Below are positions 8,135 through 19,928 of a stretch of DNA of 35,335 nucleotides, piece by piece. Below the pieces are notes generated by a model, which searched no databases, was not told the DNA's origin, and saw only the letters and a program-made list of their open reading frames with translations. Position 1 is the first letter of the stretch. The number at the start of each line of letters is the position of its first letter. This DNA comes from Rickettsiaceae bacterium (lineage in GTDB: Bacteria; Pseudomonadota; Alphaproteobacteria; Rickettsiales; Rickettsiaceae). The translations under genes were made by a program, and so were the position numbers. The stretch lies in NCBI GenBank assembly GCA_020697135.1, contig JAJFBM010000013.1:1-35335 (forward strand), given 5' to 3'.

Positions 8135-9262
8135 ATGAAAATTGCAGTTATTAAAGAACGTGAACCAGAGGAATCTAGAGTAGCATTAACTCCAGATGTC
8201 GCTAAGCAATATATTAAAAATAATTTTGAAGTTTGGGTTGAAGCTGGTGCTGGTGTTGAGGCTGGCTTTACAGATAGTGATTATGCAGCAGTTGGCGTAA
8301 AAGTTTCTAAAGTGCCGCTAGAGATTCTAAGTGATGCAGATATAATTCTAAAAGTTAGGCCTACACCTCTCAAAGAGAAGGTTAATGAGACAGAGTTTGC
8401 AAAGAAAAATGCTTTAGTAATAGGCATATTAAACCCATATTCAAATAGTAAATTATTAGATTTATATAAACATAAAGAATTATCAGCCCTTAGTATGGAG
8501 CTTGTTCCAAGAACTACTAAAGCTCAATCGATGGATGTACTATCCTCACAAGCAAATCTTGCCGGGTATCGTGCTGTAATTGAAGCTTGTAATGAGCTTA
8601 AAAAGGCGCTTCCAATGTTTATGACAGCAGCAGGCACCGTCCAACCTGCGAAGGTTCTTGTGCTTGGTGCAGGTGTTGCAGGTCTTCAAGCTATAGCAAC
8701 TGCTAAAAGGATGGGGGCGGTAGTATCTGCGCTAGATGCGAGACAAGCTGCTAAAGAACAGGTTGAAAGTGTGGGTGGTAAGTTTTTATCTGTTGATACA
8801 ACTGAGAATTTTGAAACGAAGGGTGGATACGCGAAAGAAGTTAGTGACGATTATAAAGTTAAACAACAGATACTTCTAGCTGAACAGTTAAAGATTCATG
8901 ATATTGTAATTACTACAGCGCAAATTCCAGGTAAGTCTGCGCCACAACTAATTACTAAATCAATGATTGCAGCGATGAAGCCAGGATCTGTTATAGTTGA
9001 TCTTGCGGCAAGTAGTGGGGGAAATTGCGAGGGTACTGAGCTTGACAAGGTTGTTGAATATAAGAATATAAAGCTGATTGGTTATGGAAATCTACCATCA
9101 CGGATTGCTTACGACTCTTCAAGATTATATGCAAAAAATCTTTATAACCTAATTATGTACCTTTTTGATAATGGTAAAAAGAAAGAGCTTAATATTGATG
9201 ATGATATAGCAAAAGCAATTCTTATTACTCATAATGGCAAAGTGCTATTTAATAAAAACTAA
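8135..9262 (+). CDS. pntAA: NAD(P) transhydrogenase subunit alpha part 1 (PntAA, NAD-binding)
   Basis: This 375-residue soluble domain I of the proton-pumping transhydrogenase binds NAD(H) and exchanges hydride with NADP at PntB. It begins MKIAVIKEREPEESRVALTP, typical of the AlaDh/PNT N-terminal domain. The nucleotide fold is marked by VLVLGAGVAGLQAIATAKRMGA with the acidic residue D of SALDAR after strand 2, and the RQAAKEQVESVGGKF loop follows. The protein stops after domain I; the membrane part is on the separate gene pntAB nine bases downstream. This split form is usual in alphaproteobacteria. The complex supplies NADPH at the expense of the proton gradient. Confidence 0.95.
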   Translation: MKIAVIKEREPEESRVALTPDVAKQYIKNNFEVWVEAGAGVEAGFTDSDYAAVGVKVSKVPLEILSDADIILKVRPTPLKEKVNETEFAKKNALVIGILNPYSNSKLLDLYKHKELSALSMELVPRTTKAQSMDVLSSQANLAGYRAVIEACNELKKALPMFMTAAGTVQPAKVLVLGAGVAGLQAIATAKRMGAVVSALDARQAAKEQVESVGGKFLSVDTTENFETKGGYAKEVSDDYKVKQQILLAEQLKIHDIVITTAQIPGKSAPQLITKSMIAAMKPGSVIVDLAASSGGNCEGTELDKVVEYKNIKLIGYGNLPSRIAYDSSRLYAKNLYNLIMYLFDNGKKKELNIDDDIAKAILITHNGKVLFNKN

Positions 9263-9271
9263 GGCAAAAAT

Positions 9272-9670
9272 ATGACTATGGATAAGCTACCAATAATTAG
9301 TAAAAAAGCTAGTGAGCTTGCGAAAGCTACAAACGAACTTGCTGAGCAAATAGCCCAAATTCCACTTGAGACAGCATGTACAAGTAATGCAATTGATCCA
9401 TCAATATCGCTACTGACTATTTTTATCCTTGCCTCATTTGTTGGTTATTATGTTGTATGGAAAGTTACTCCTGCGCTACATACTCCGCTTATGGCAGTAA
9501 CTAACGCTATTTCAGGCATAATAATTGTTGGTGCAATGATTGCTCTAAGCCCAGCTGATTTCTCAGTTGCTGGAGTATTTGGTTTTATAGCTTGCGCGCT
9601 TGCTGCTGTGAATATATTTGGTGGATTTGTGGTGACTGAGCGGATGCTTGGTATGTTTAAGAAGAAATAG
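9272..9670 (+). CDS. pntAB: NAD(P) transhydrogenase subunit alpha part 2 (PntAB, membrane)
   Basis: This 132-residue protein has a polar N-terminal stretch of about 45 residues, then three or four membrane helices ([18 protein letters not shown] onward) and the charged end [29 protein letters not shown] is the signature stretch of this subunit. It forms domain IIa of the proton channel with PntB. It begins nine bases after pntAA, so it is co-transcribed with it. The N-terminus before the first helix is longer than in the minimal form of the family (around 100 residues). Confidence 0.92.
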   Translation: MTMDKLPIISKKASELAKATNELAEQIAQIPLETACTSNAIDPSISLLTIFILASFVGYYVVWKVTPALHTPLMAVTNAISGIIIVGAMIALSPADFSVAGVFGFIACALAAVNIFGGFVVTERMLGMFKKK

Positions 9671-9678
9671 AACTAATG

Positions 9679-9783
9679 AAAATTGCGAATTGGCGTTGTT
9701 GAACTTATAAATTTAAAACCTCATGTACATTTCAGTACATTTCGGCCTAAAATTTATGACTTCGCCTAGCGCTTCCCAATTTT
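9679..9783. repeat. About 105-base imperfect palindromic element inside the pnt operon
   Basis: The segment starts AAAATTGCGAATTGGCG and ends CGCTTCCCAATTTT. Its reverse complement resembles itself over most of its length: AAAATTGCGAA pairs with AAAATTGGGAA, and ATAAATTTAAAACC with ATAAATTTTAGGCC, around a centre with the twice-written word GTACATTTC. Such a sequence can fold into one long hairpin. It begins nine bases after the pntAB stop and separates it from pntB, so it interrupts what is normally a compact operon. It looks like an interspersed palindromic repeat, but further genomic copies cannot be shown from this window. Confidence 0.7.
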
Positions 9784-9961
9784 GATTCGTTCTTTTAAAT
9801 ATAGGAAAAAGCGAATAGGCGTCGAAAAAAATGGGGGTGTCATTGCGAAATTATGTAAATGGGCAAAGCATTCCAGTTAAAGAAATCCTTGTAATTTCGT
9901 CTTTATAGCTTGAAGCTTATATTTTAAAATTTAATTAAAGAGAATAAAAAATAACTATATT
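9784..9961. repeat. Decayed interspersed repeat upstream of pntB
   Basis: The stretch GTGTCATTGCGAAATTATG at about 9837-9855, then CAAAGCATTCCAG at about 9863-9875, resembles the widespread rickettsial/alphaproteobacterial repeat that reads GTCATTGCGAG..GAAGCAATCCAG. Before it, GCGAATAGGCG at about 9813-9823 repeats GCGAATTGGCG of the neighbouring palindrome at 9684. The remaining AT-rich 60 bases before pntB could carry its own promoter. Confidence 0.45.
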
Positions 9962-11356
9962 ATGTCAAATATAATTGCACTTTTATATCTAGTCTCATCG
10001 ATTTGCTTTATACTCTCTCTAAAGGGTCTTGCATCTCCTCAATCAGCGCGTCGTGGTAATTTACTTGGCATGATCGGCATGTTCATTGCAATAATCGCAA
10101 CATTCTATTCACCAAATTTTTCACAGAAATTTTTAACTCTTTGCGCAATAGGAATTGGTGGAGTTATCGGGGTGTTTATGGCGCTTCGCATACAAATGAC
10201 TTCAATGCCGCAGCTTGTTGCGGGATTCCATTCCCTTGTTGGTCTTGCTGCAGTATTTATCTCTTATAGCGCCCTTCTTTCTCCTGAGAGTTATGGTATT
10301 GGAATAACAGGTAATTTACCAAAAGCAAGCTTGCTTGAAATGGCGCTTGGTAGTTCAATTGGTGCAATTACGTTTAGTGGTTCTATTGTAGCATTTGGTA
10401 AGCTTCAAGGTTTAATTCGTAGTGAGCCTCTTAAATTTAAATTACTTCCTCTAATCAACATATTACTTGCTTTAAGTATGATTCTACTGCTTGGCTATTT
10501 CGTATATACCGAAGATGTATTTATCTTCACGCTTGCTGTGATTATATCCTTAGTGCTTGGTGTTCTCGTGATTATGCCAGTTGGTGGAGCTGATATGCCT
10601 GTAATAGTTTCGATGTTAAATTCATATTCTGGCTGGGCTGCTGCTGGTATTGGTTTTACGCTTAAAAATAGCTTGCTCATTATTACCGGTGCGCTTGTTG
10701 GGGCAAGTGGGGCAATACTTAGCTACATCATGTGTAAAGCAATGAATAGGTCAATATTTAAAGTGGTATTTGGTGCTTTCACTGCATCAAATGTGGTCGC
10801 TCAGTCGCGGGATGCTGAGGAAAGGCATGTAAATATTAGTAGCCCTGTTGATGCAGCTTACTTTTTATCTAATGCTGAGTCAGTAATAATTGTACCAGGT
10901 TATGGAATGGCTGTATCGCAAGCTCAGCATGCTATCAAGGAGCTTGTAAGTATGCTTGAAGAAAAAGGGGTAAATGTACGATTTGCAATTCATCCAGTCG
11001 CCGGAAGAATGCCTGGTCACATGAACGTTCTCCTTGCTGAGGCAAGTATTAATTATGATATTGTGCTTGAGCTTGAGGAAATTAATAGAGATTTTGCTCA
11101 AACTGATGTTGTGCTGGTAATTGGAGCAAATGACGTAACGAATCCAGCTGCAAAAACCGATCAAGCAAGCCCAATTTATGGTATGCCAATACTTGATGTT
11201 GAAAGCGCAAAAACGGTGTTCTTCATTAAGCGCTCAATGTCTGCTGGTTATGCTGGTGTCGACAATGAACTGTTCTTCCGTAATAATACTATGATGCTTT
11301 TTGGTGATGCTAAGAAGGTGGTTGAAGAGATTATAAAAGACATCAACGAAGTATAA
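9962..11356 (+). CDS. pntB: NAD(P) transhydrogenase subunit beta (PntB)
   Basis: This is a 464-residue protein of normal length. Residues about 1-265 hold roughly eight or nine membrane helices (domain IIb), including [13 protein letters not shown] with the His-containing channel helix and the [19 protein letters not shown] signature. Residues about 290-464 form the NADP(H)-binding domain [62 protein letters not shown]. All are characteristic and intact. The gene is separated from pntAB by 291 bases of repeat DNA, so it may need an additional promoter or read-through of the repeat hairpin. Confidence 0.96.
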   Translation: MSNIIALLYLVSSICFILSLKGLASPQSARRGNLLGMIGMFIAIIATFYSPNFSQKFLTLCAIGIGGVIGVFMALRIQMTSMPQLVAGFHSLVGLAAVFISYSALLSPESYGIGITGNLPKASLLEMALGSSIGAITFSGSIVAFGKLQGLIRSEPLKFKLLPLINILLALSMILLLGYFVYTEDVFIFTLAVIISLVLGVLVIMPVGGADMPVIVSMLNSYSGWAAAGIGFTLKNSLLIITGALVGASGAILSYIMCKAMNRSIFKVVFGAFTASNVVAQSRDAEERHVNISSPVDAAYFLSNAESVIIVPGYGMAVSQAQHAIKELVSMLEEKGVNVRFAIHPVAGRMPGHMNVLLAEASINYDIVLELEEINRDFAQTDVVLVIGANDVTNPAAKTDQASPIYGMPILDVESAKTVFFIKRSMSAGYAGVDNELFFRNNTMMLFGDAKKVVEEIIKDINEV

Positions 11357-11365
11357 TTAAGTTTT

Positions 11366-11396
11366 AAGGAGTAAAGTTGTTATAGCCTTACTCCTT
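11366..11396. terminator. Hairpin between convergent pntB and hydrolase genes
   Basis: A 9-bp stem (AAGGAGTAA / TTACTCCTT) closes a 13-base loop. It lies between the pntB stop and the end of the minus-strand hydrolase. There is no long T run on either side, so termination strength is uncertain. Confidence 0.5.
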
Positions 11397-11407
11397 GTTA
11401 GTAATTG

Positions 11408-12307
11408 TCAGCTATTTGTTTCAAATATACTATTGCAGAAAGATAATAAGATTTCATTAAACTCTTCTGGTGCTTGCCAATGGCAAGCATGCCCACAATT
11501 TTGGATCATTTCGATTGAAAGGTTTTGATTGTTAGATGATTCTACTAATTTAGCTATATATTCATAATTAATCCCTTCATCATTTTGTCCGCCAACAAAT
11601 TTGATAGGAGTAGAAGAGTTTTTAACTAAATCCTTTTCGTTAACACCAACGCCACTTAAAGCAGATTTAATCATCAAGCTCCGTGCCTGACCATCGCATC
11701 TTACGCCAGCTTCTACTAAATAAGGTGTTCCTTTAGTGTTAATGCCAGCCATTTCAAAGAATCTTGTTGCTTGTTCAGAAGAAAAATTAATCTCTTGACT
11801 CATTAATTCTACACCTTCAAATGGTTTGAACCCTTGCTGAAAACCTTCAGGTGTTAACTCGATTGGAGGAGAGCCAGTAATTAATAACCCAGCTATAAGC
11901 TCTGGACTTTGGTCTAAAACATCCATCGCTACATGACCACCCAAAGACCAGCCACAAATAATAGCTTTATTCGAATTAGAAATATTTAACTCTTGTAATA
12001 TATTACTTATAACCTTAGCATAACCTTGAAAAGAATAAGTTTCCTTAGGGTTGTTCGGATTGTCACTTTTTCCATGTCCAGGTAGATCTACAGCTATAAA
12101 TTTATAAGAAGCACTAAAAGCTGAATATTGTTTTACAAAAAATTCTTTGGCGGAAGAATTTGCATGGATAAACACTACTGGATGACCTTCCCCCTCATCA
12201 TTATAGGATATTCTACCAAACTCAGTGTTAATATATTTAGTATTAGATTTCATCACTTCAACTAACTCTGCAATAGAGGTAGATTGTATATTTTCACTGT
12301 TTTTCAT
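11408..12307 (-). CDS. Alpha/beta-hydrolase fold protein
   Basis: This 299-residue soluble protein shows all hydrolase landmarks: the oxyanion segment HPVVFIHANSS (42-52), DLPGHGKSDNP (74-84), the nucleophile elbow G119-W-S121-L-G-G, the acid in GGQNDEG (D243), and the histidine in CGHACHWQAPEEFN (H273). The first 30 residues before the beta sheet are extra and contain no signal peptide. The family includes esterases, peroxidases and C-C hydrolases, and the substrate cannot be deduced. It stands alone, with a 201-base spacer upstream in which I see no feature. Confidence 0.85.
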   Translation of the reverse strand: MKNSENIQSTSIAELVEVMKSNTKYINTEFGRISYNDEGEGHPVVFIHANSSAKEFFVKQYSAFSASYKFIAVDLPGHGKSDNPNNPKETYSFQGYAKVISNILQELNISNSNKAIICGWSLGGHVAMDVLDQSPELIAGLLITGSPPIELTPEGFQQGFKPFEGVELMSQEINFSSEQATRFFEMAGINTKGTPYLVEAGVRCDGQARSLMIKSALSGVGVNEKDLVKNSSTPIKFVGGQNDEGINYEYIAKLVESSNNQNLSIEMIQNCGHACHWQAPEEFNEILLSFCNSIFETNS

Positions 12308-12508
12308 AAATCACTATTAATTAATTAGCTTTAGCTACAATAATATTAATTATGAATTTGTAAAGTAAAATCTTAATATGAGTTAATAAAAGCTGCATAT
12401 ATTTTTAGGGTTTTAGTTTTTTTGTACTGCAAATATTGTTTCTACATGAATACAATAAATATGTGTATTTACTGTTTGTTAGATAATCTTTATTGAATAG
12501 TAGAGAAT

Positions 12509-13291
12509 TTAATATTTCTCAACATAATACTTCTGATGATCCCGGAGATCGAGTGTTTTATAATTTTGGCCAAATAATTTATCTTGATTATAAAGCTTAT
12601 TTAGATAGTTCCATGCTCTTTTAAAATCAGTTTCAGGCATTTTAACGGTGATATTTTCTTTTAGCATAAGGTTCCAGCGACGTTCACCATAGCGTGTTGC
12701 AGACAAAACTTCCTTAGCAAGTTTGGGGTTGGCATTTAGATCATCAATTAATTTTTTTGTATATATTGGAGCGTCGCTTCCAACAACCAATAAAAGATGG
12801 CTAAAACTGCTAATACTATCAACAGGGATTACAAAGCCTTCATCATCAATTAAGTTCATTTTATAATTTGTTTGCCAAATTGCAATAGGTTTTCTCTCAA
12901 GAATTCCTATATAAATAGTATCTGGAAAGCGGCGCTCAACGATTACAGCTTTTACCCATTCAATTTTTTTTACTTTTTCTTTTATAGAATCTAAGTTTAT
13001 AGCAAAAAGAGGTGTACCAGCTTTGGCCTGTGCCGCTGTTACAATGGCAGTTTTAGGAACATTTTTTATTGAAGAAATGACTAAATTATTAAATTTATAT
13101 CCGTGTGAAGCACTGTAATTATAAAGCGAGTTTTTAAGGCTATTCCATCCTTCTTGAACCTTACCAAATGCAGCAAGGATTATAAAGCTTAAGCAGAAAA
13201 TAATAACAACCCAAAATCTTATTTTAGCAATAAGTATTTTGAGCTGTCTTTTTGAGCCAGATAATTTTTTAGAATTTTTTTTACTACTCAT
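12509..13291 (-). CDS. ftsQ: FtsQ, cell-division protein
   Basis: This 260-residue bitopic protein has a basic cytoplasmic tail ([15 protein letters not shown]), one membrane helix (about residues 23-44) and then a POTRA domain ([50 protein letters not shown]) followed by the FtsQ beta domain ([36 protein letters not shown]). FtsQ links early and late divisome proteins in the periplasm. The gene start overlaps the ddl stop by eight bases, so it is translated as part of the murC-murB-ddl-ftsQ run. The usual next genes, ftsA and ftsZ, do not follow here. Confidence 0.92.
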   Translation of the reverse strand: MSSKKNSKKLSGSKRQLKILIAKIRFWVVIIFCLSFIILAAFGKVQEGWNSLKNSLYNYSASHGYKFNNLVISSIKNVPKTAIVTAAQAKAGTPLFAINLDSIKEKVKKIEWVKAVIVERRFPDTIYIGILERKPIAIWQTNYKMNLIDDEGFVIPVDSISSFSHLLLVVGSDAPIYTKKLIDDLNANPKLAKEVLSATRYGERRWNLMLKENITVKMPETDFKRAWNYLNKLYNQDKLFGQNYKTLDLRDHQKYYVEKY

Positions 13292-14246
13292 AACTTGCAG
13301 ATTTGAGAACTTCCTCTACCAAATCATTAAAATTTATACCCCTATAGGCAGCAATTTCTGGGCAAATTGATAAAGGAGTCATCCCTGGATGGGTATTTAA
13401 TTCAAGCGCATAACACTCATCATCTTCTTCGCAATACAGAAATTCAGCCCTTGCAATACCTTTGCAACCCATATTATTAAACATTTTTTCAGAAATATCC
13501 ATAAGTTTTTGGTAAATATGTGCAGGGATTTGCGCTGGCATTATATGTTCAGCCATACCGTCAGTATATTTAGTCTCGTAATCATAAAACCTTTTGAATA
13601 AAGGTTTTATTTCAAGCACTCCAAGCGCTTTACCGTTTAATACTGCAACTTGCATTTCGCGGCCTTTAACATATTTCTCAACCAATATTTTAGGTCCATA
13701 TGGGAAGCTATAATCGGCAAAGCTAAAATTATCTTTTTCAAAAATAATTTCAATACCAATACTAGATCCTTGATCTAAAGGTTTAATAACATAAGGGCGA
13801 GGCATAGGGTCCTCTTTTAAATTATCTAACTTATCAACAATTTTACCCTTAGCGCATTTAATATCTTGGCTTAAGAAAAAATCACGGCTTCTTTCTTTAT
13901 TAAATCCTATAGCAGATGAACAAACTCCTGAATGTGTATAAGGAATGCGCATAATATTAAGTAACCCTGGAATGCAACCATCTTCCCCATATGTTCCATG
14001 TAGACAATTATAAACAATATCAGGCTTAAGGCGCATTAAAACTTCAGCAATATCAGCGCCAAAATCTACAGAAGTTACTTTGTAACCATTCTCAATTAAA
14101 GCTTCAGTTACGCCTCTTCCTGAAGATAATGAGACAGCTCGCTCAGCACTCATACCGCCTTCTAATATGACTACATGTTTTTTACCGGTTAAGCTTTGCT
14201 CTTTAACAACGGATTGATCTTTAAACGTTGTTACAAAATCATGCAT
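13284..14246 (-). CDS. ddl: D-alanine--D-alanine ligase
   Basis: This 320-residue ATP-grasp ligase makes the D-Ala-D-Ala end of the peptidoglycan stem peptide. Visible motifs are [16 protein letters not shown] (28-43, the N-terminal substrate loop), [16 protein letters not shown] (79-94), the lysine-bearing [16 protein letters not shown], and the Mg/ATP and D-Ala site [13 protein letters not shown] near the C-terminus. The segment from the start to about residue 20 is variable. The gene overlaps murB upstream and ftsQ downstream by eight bases each, so it is translationally coupled on both sides. This is the usual alphaproteobacterial dcw order. Confidence 0.95.
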   Translation of the reverse strand: MHDFVTTFKDQSVVKEQSLTGKKHVVILEGGMSAERAVSLSSGRGVTEALIENGYKVTSVDFGADIAEVLMRLKPDIVYNCLHGTYGEDGCIPGLLNIMRIPYTHSGVCSSAIGFNKERSRDFFLSQDIKCAKGKIVDKLDNLKEDPMPRPYVIKPLDQGSSIGIEIIFEKDNFSFADYSFPYGPKILVEKYVKGREMQVAVLNGKALGVLEIKPLFKRFYDYETKYTDGMAEHIMPAQIPAHIYQKLMDISEKMFNNMGCKGIARAEFLYCEEDDECYALELNTHPGMTPLSICPEIAAYRGINFNDLVEEVLKSASYE

Positions 14247-15144
14247 ATCTTCCTATCCTTTTAATTTCCCATTCAAGTTGAACACCACTTTTTACAAATA
14301 CTTTTTTTCTTACATGCTCGCCTAAATTTTCTAAATCTTTTGCTGTAGCATTACCTAGATTAATCATGAAGTTGCAATGTAAATCGGAGATTTGTGCATC
14401 ATTTATTCTTTCTCCTCTACATCCAGCTTCATCGATTAATTGCCAAGCCTTATATCCTGTCGGATTAGCAAATGTGCTGCCGCCAGTTTTTTCTCTAACT
14501 GGTTGGCTAGCATTTCTTGTTTCAATAATAAAATCAATTTTATCTTTGATCTCTTGTTTTTTGCCTAATTCAAAATTAAATACAGCTTCAACGAAAACCA
14601 TACCTTCAGGCAAAGTATTTCCTCTATAGACGAACCCTATATCTCGGTTACTAATTTTATGTATATTTCCGGATTCATCAATAGCTATTATATAATCAAT
14701 GAAATCTTTGAATTCTGCACCGTACGCTCCAGCGTTCATAGCAATTCCACCGCCAATAGTACCGGGAATTCCGACCATAAATTCAAAACCTGTGATGGAG
14801 TTTGTTAGGCAAAATTGTACAAAATTAAAATTTAAAACTGCAGCGCCTACTTTGATTTTTCCCGGCTCAATAATTTCGGTGTAATTAAAGCCTCTGCCAA
14901 GCTTAATGACCACGCCTTCAATTCCACCATCTCTAATTATAATATTTGAGCCTACGCCTAGCGTCGTTATAGGAAGATTAAATGGTTTATTAACAAGAAA
15001 ATTAGCTAAATCTGCTGTATCTTTAGGGCGTAATAAAATATCGGCAGGACCTCCTACATTAAACCAATTAGTTTTTGTAAGATCTGCGTTAAATCTATAT
15101 TCTCCCTCAATATTCGGAAGCTCTTTTACAAATATTTGTGACAT
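14239..15144 (-). CDS. murB: UDP-N-acetylenolpyruvoylglucosamine reductase (MurB)
   Basis: This 301-residue FAD enzyme reduces UDP-GlcNAc-enolpyruvate to UDP-MurNAc with NADPH. FAD-domain signatures are [12 protein letters not shown] (29-40), [15 protein letters not shown] (60-74) and [19 protein letters not shown] (124-142). Active-site residues are R174 in FVYRGNT, S223 in GGSTFANP, and the C-terminal Glu in LEWEIKRIG. The short GSTFANP-type site and the overall length fit the shorter type II MurB. It starts 16 bases after the murC stop and overlaps ddl by eight bases. Confidence 0.95.
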   Translation of the reverse strand: MSQIFVKELPNIEGEYRFNADLTKTNWFNVGGPADILLRPKDTADLANFLVNKPFNLPITTLGVGSNIIIRDGGIEGVVIKLGRGFNYTEIIEPGKIKVGAAVLNFNFVQFCLTNSITGFEFMVGIPGTIGGGIAMNAGAYGAEFKDFIDYIIAIDESGNIHKISNRDIGFVYRGNTLPEGMVFVEAVFNFELGKKQEIKDKIDFIIETRNASQPVREKTGGSTFANPTGYKAWQLIDEAGCRGERINDAQISDLHCNFMINLGNATAKDLENLGEHVRKKVFVKSGVQLEWEIKRIGRYA

Positions 15145-15160
15145 TTATTACCTTGCTAAC

Positions 15161-16642
15161 TTATAGAGGCTTTGTTGCTTGAGTAATAATATTACTAATT
15201 GTCGGAGTTTCTATTTTGAAGCATTTCTCAGGTAATTGATTTGCCCACTGAGTGATAGTCCCGGCGCCCATAAAAATCATTATATCGCCCGAAGTAGCTA
15301 CTTCATTTAATATAGATGGTAAATCGTCAGGAGAGTTTAAAACTCTAGTATCTTTATGTGTGTGATTTGCTTTAATAGAATCCACTAACTTTTTGTTTGA
15401 TAAGTCCCCAATTGGTTGTTCTCCTGCAGCATAAATATCGGCTATATAAACTATATCTGCATCATGAAAGCATTTTTGGAAATCTTCGAATAAAGATTCA
15501 ACTCTTGAATATCTATGAGGTTGGAAAACAGCAATTACTTTTTTTCCCCGAGCGCTTGCAAGTAGGCGAGCGGTTTTAAGCGTAGCATTTATTTCAGCAG
15601 GATGGTGAGCGTAATCATCTATGATTGTAACGCCAGAGAGATCAGCTATATGAGTAAACCTTCTTTTCACTCCACTGAAAGAAGCAAAGCCATTTTGAAT
15701 TACTTCATTTGGGAATTCCATTTCTGCTGCAATAGCAATAGCAGCAAGTGAATTTAAAACGTTATGTATACCAGGCGTCGGAAGCCTAATATCTTTTATT
15801 TCATATGATTTCTTAGCATGAGGTAGATTTACACTAACATCAAAAACAGAACCTGATGTATCAGTCCTAACATTAAAGCCATAAATATTTGCTTCTTCTG
15901 AATCAAGTCCATATGTAATTACTTTTCTATTAGTAATAGAAGATACAAGAATTTTTACTTCAGGATGATCAAGGCAAGCAACAGCAAAACCATAGAATGG
16001 CAGGTTTGTAATAAAACTTTTAAAGGCGGCTTTGACATTTTCAAAGTTACCATAAAAATCTAGATGTTCTGGATCAATATTAGTTATTACGGCAACAGTT
16101 GAAGGTATTTGGATAAATGTTGCATCTGATTCATCAGCTTCAGCAACTAAAAAATCTCCTTGTCCAATATAAGCATTTGTTGACCTATTATTTATTATAC
16201 CGCCATTAATAACGGTTGGATTTAGACCTGCTGCTTCAAACATCGTTGAAACTAACGTAGTAGTGGTGGTTTTTCCATGCGTTCCTGATACTGCGATACA
16301 AGTTTTAAGGCGCATAAGTTCAGCAAGCATTTCTGAGCGTTTAATTACAGGGATACCTAATTTTTTTGCTTCAATAACTTCAGGATTATCGGCTTTGATA
16401 GCTGTTGATGTAACAACATATTCAACATTATTTACATTCTCAGCTATATGACTATTAAATATTTTTACTCCATATTCTTTGAGTCTTTTAGTATTATAAT
16501 TATCAGAGAGATCAGAACCTTGAACCATATAGCCCATTAAGTGCAAGATTTCAGCAATACCACTCATGCCTATGCCACCAATGCCAACAAAATGTATTAT
16601 TCCAAGGCTACCTTTTAATCTTCTAATTTCTAATAATTTCAT
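15161..16642 (-). CDS. murC: UDP-N-acetylmuramate--L-alanine ligase (MurC)
   Basis: This 493-residue Mur ligase adds L-Ala to UDP-MurNAc. An N-terminal Rossmann domain carries HFVGIGGIGMSGIAEIL (17-33), the ATP loop is SGTHGKTTTT (119-128), the central domain has VAEADESDATF, and the C-terminal domain has IDDYAHHPAEI and VFQPHRYSR. All motifs are intact and the length is normal. It is the first gene of the minus-strand murC-murB-ddl-ftsQ run. The promoter must lie in the 225-base spacer between it and acpS. murG and ftsW, which often precede murC, are not adjacent. Confidence 0.96.
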   Translation of the reverse strand: MKLLEIRRLKGSLGIIHFVGIGGIGMSGIAEILHLMGYMVQGSDLSDNYNTKRLKEYGVKIFNSHIAENVNNVEYVVTSTAIKADNPEVIEAKKLGIPVIKRSEMLAELMRLKTCIAVSGTHGKTTTTTLVSTMFEAAGLNPTVINGGIINNRSTNAYIGQGDFLVAEADESDATFIQIPSTVAVITNIDPEHLDFYGNFENVKAAFKSFITNLPFYGFAVACLDHPEVKILVSSITNRKVITYGLDSEEANIYGFNVRTDTSGSVFDVSVNLPHAKKSYEIKDIRLPTPGIHNVLNSLAAIAIAAEMEFPNEVIQNGFASFSGVKRRFTHIADLSGVTIIDDYAHHPAEINATLKTARLLASARGKKVIAVFQPHRYSRVESLFEDFQKCFHDADIVYIADIYAAGEQPIGDLSNKKLVDSIKANHTHKDTRVLNSPDDLPSILNEVATSGDIMIFMGAGTITQWANQLPEKCFKIETPTISNIITQATKPL

Positions 16643-16731
16643 TCTCTAATTCCGATTTTATATATGTTTAATTGCTACTTAATCATCGCAATGAGTTTAA
16701 GCTCCTGAGCAATATAGAGCTAAATTTGAAG

Positions 16732-16758
16732 GTCATCCTGAACTCGTTTCAGGATTTT
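16732..16758. repeat. GTCATCCTGAACTCGTTTCAGGA repeat (hairpin-forming)
   Basis: A 7-bp stem TCCTGAA / TTCAGGA with loop CTCGT is preceded by GGTCA and followed by TTTTAAG. The word GTCATCCTGAACTCG..TTCAGGA recurs in many alphaproteobacterial genomes as a dispersed repeat. Here it sits upstream of murC and downstream of acpS. It may also terminate transcription, since T runs follow on the plus strand. Confidence 0.6.
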
Positions 16759-16867
16759 AAGAAAAAAAGCTTGAAACTAAATTTAACAGAACATAATTAG
16801 CCATAAATTGCTGATATCGATTCTAGCGATAAATCTTTAATGTTTTTCCTTCATTTTTATTGGTATA

Positions 16868-17236
16868 TTATGCACAAACTATTGCAAAAGCAATAGCATT
16901 AGGTGGGTCATCCGTTAGGGAAACGTGAATTTTCTTAAGAGCTGTGTCATATTGCTCATTAATTACAACGTAAGGTTGGCCTGAAGGAGAATTTAAAATT
17001 TGAATATCTGTGAAACGATATGGCCTACCAATGCCACATCCTAAAGCTTTCGTTATTGCTTCTTTGGCAGCAAATCTTTTAGCTAGAAAATTAGTGGCTC
17101 TTTTAGAAGATAACTTTAAAAAAAGATCCAATTCTTGCGGACCTAAAATTCTCTCAGCAAACGAGAGTCCCCATTTGCTGAGCTTTTGTTCTATCCTTGG
17201 AATCTGTACGCTATCAACACCGATGCCTTCAATCAT
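16868..17236 (-). CDS. acpS: Holo-[acyl-carrier-protein] synthase (AcpS)
   Basis: This 122-residue enzyme transfers 4'-phosphopantetheine from CoA to the acyl carrier protein. The N-terminal IEGIGVDSVQIPRIE carries the Mg-binding D8, and FAAKEAITKALGCGIG carries the second ligand E59 and catalytic K62. The C-terminal part ends HVSLTDDPPNAIAFAIV as in the family. The length is normal. It begins nine bases after the gyrB stop and is therefore probably its co-transcribed partner. Confidence 0.95.
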   Translation of the reverse strand: MIEGIGVDSVQIPRIEQKLSKWGLSFAERILGPQELDLFLKLSSKRATNFLAKRFAAKEAITKALGCGIGRPYRFTDIQILNSPSGQPYVVINEQYDTALKKIHVSLTDDPPNAIAFAIVCA

Positions 17237-17245
17237 AATAACAAG

Positions 17246-19693
<2,448 letters not shown>

Positions 19694-19928
19694 TTAGAAT
19701 CTTAAAGGTTTATAATAAATTTGCCAAACTAATATTTAAGCGTTTATTTTTATTTTAAAATTGTTATATTTAATAATAAGTGCTTAAAACTTTAAAGGCA
19801 TATTTTACTTGCCTGCAATTATACATCATGTAACTAAGAAATTAAAGGAAAACTTAGTTCAATTTTTTATAGTAGTTTGAATAATTTACCATATAGGCGT
19901 TTTTTTACATAACCCAAGAGTTGACTAA

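Noticed and set aside
10880-11164. 94-codon open frame on the minus strand
   Set aside because: It is antisense to the NADP-binding domain of pntB.
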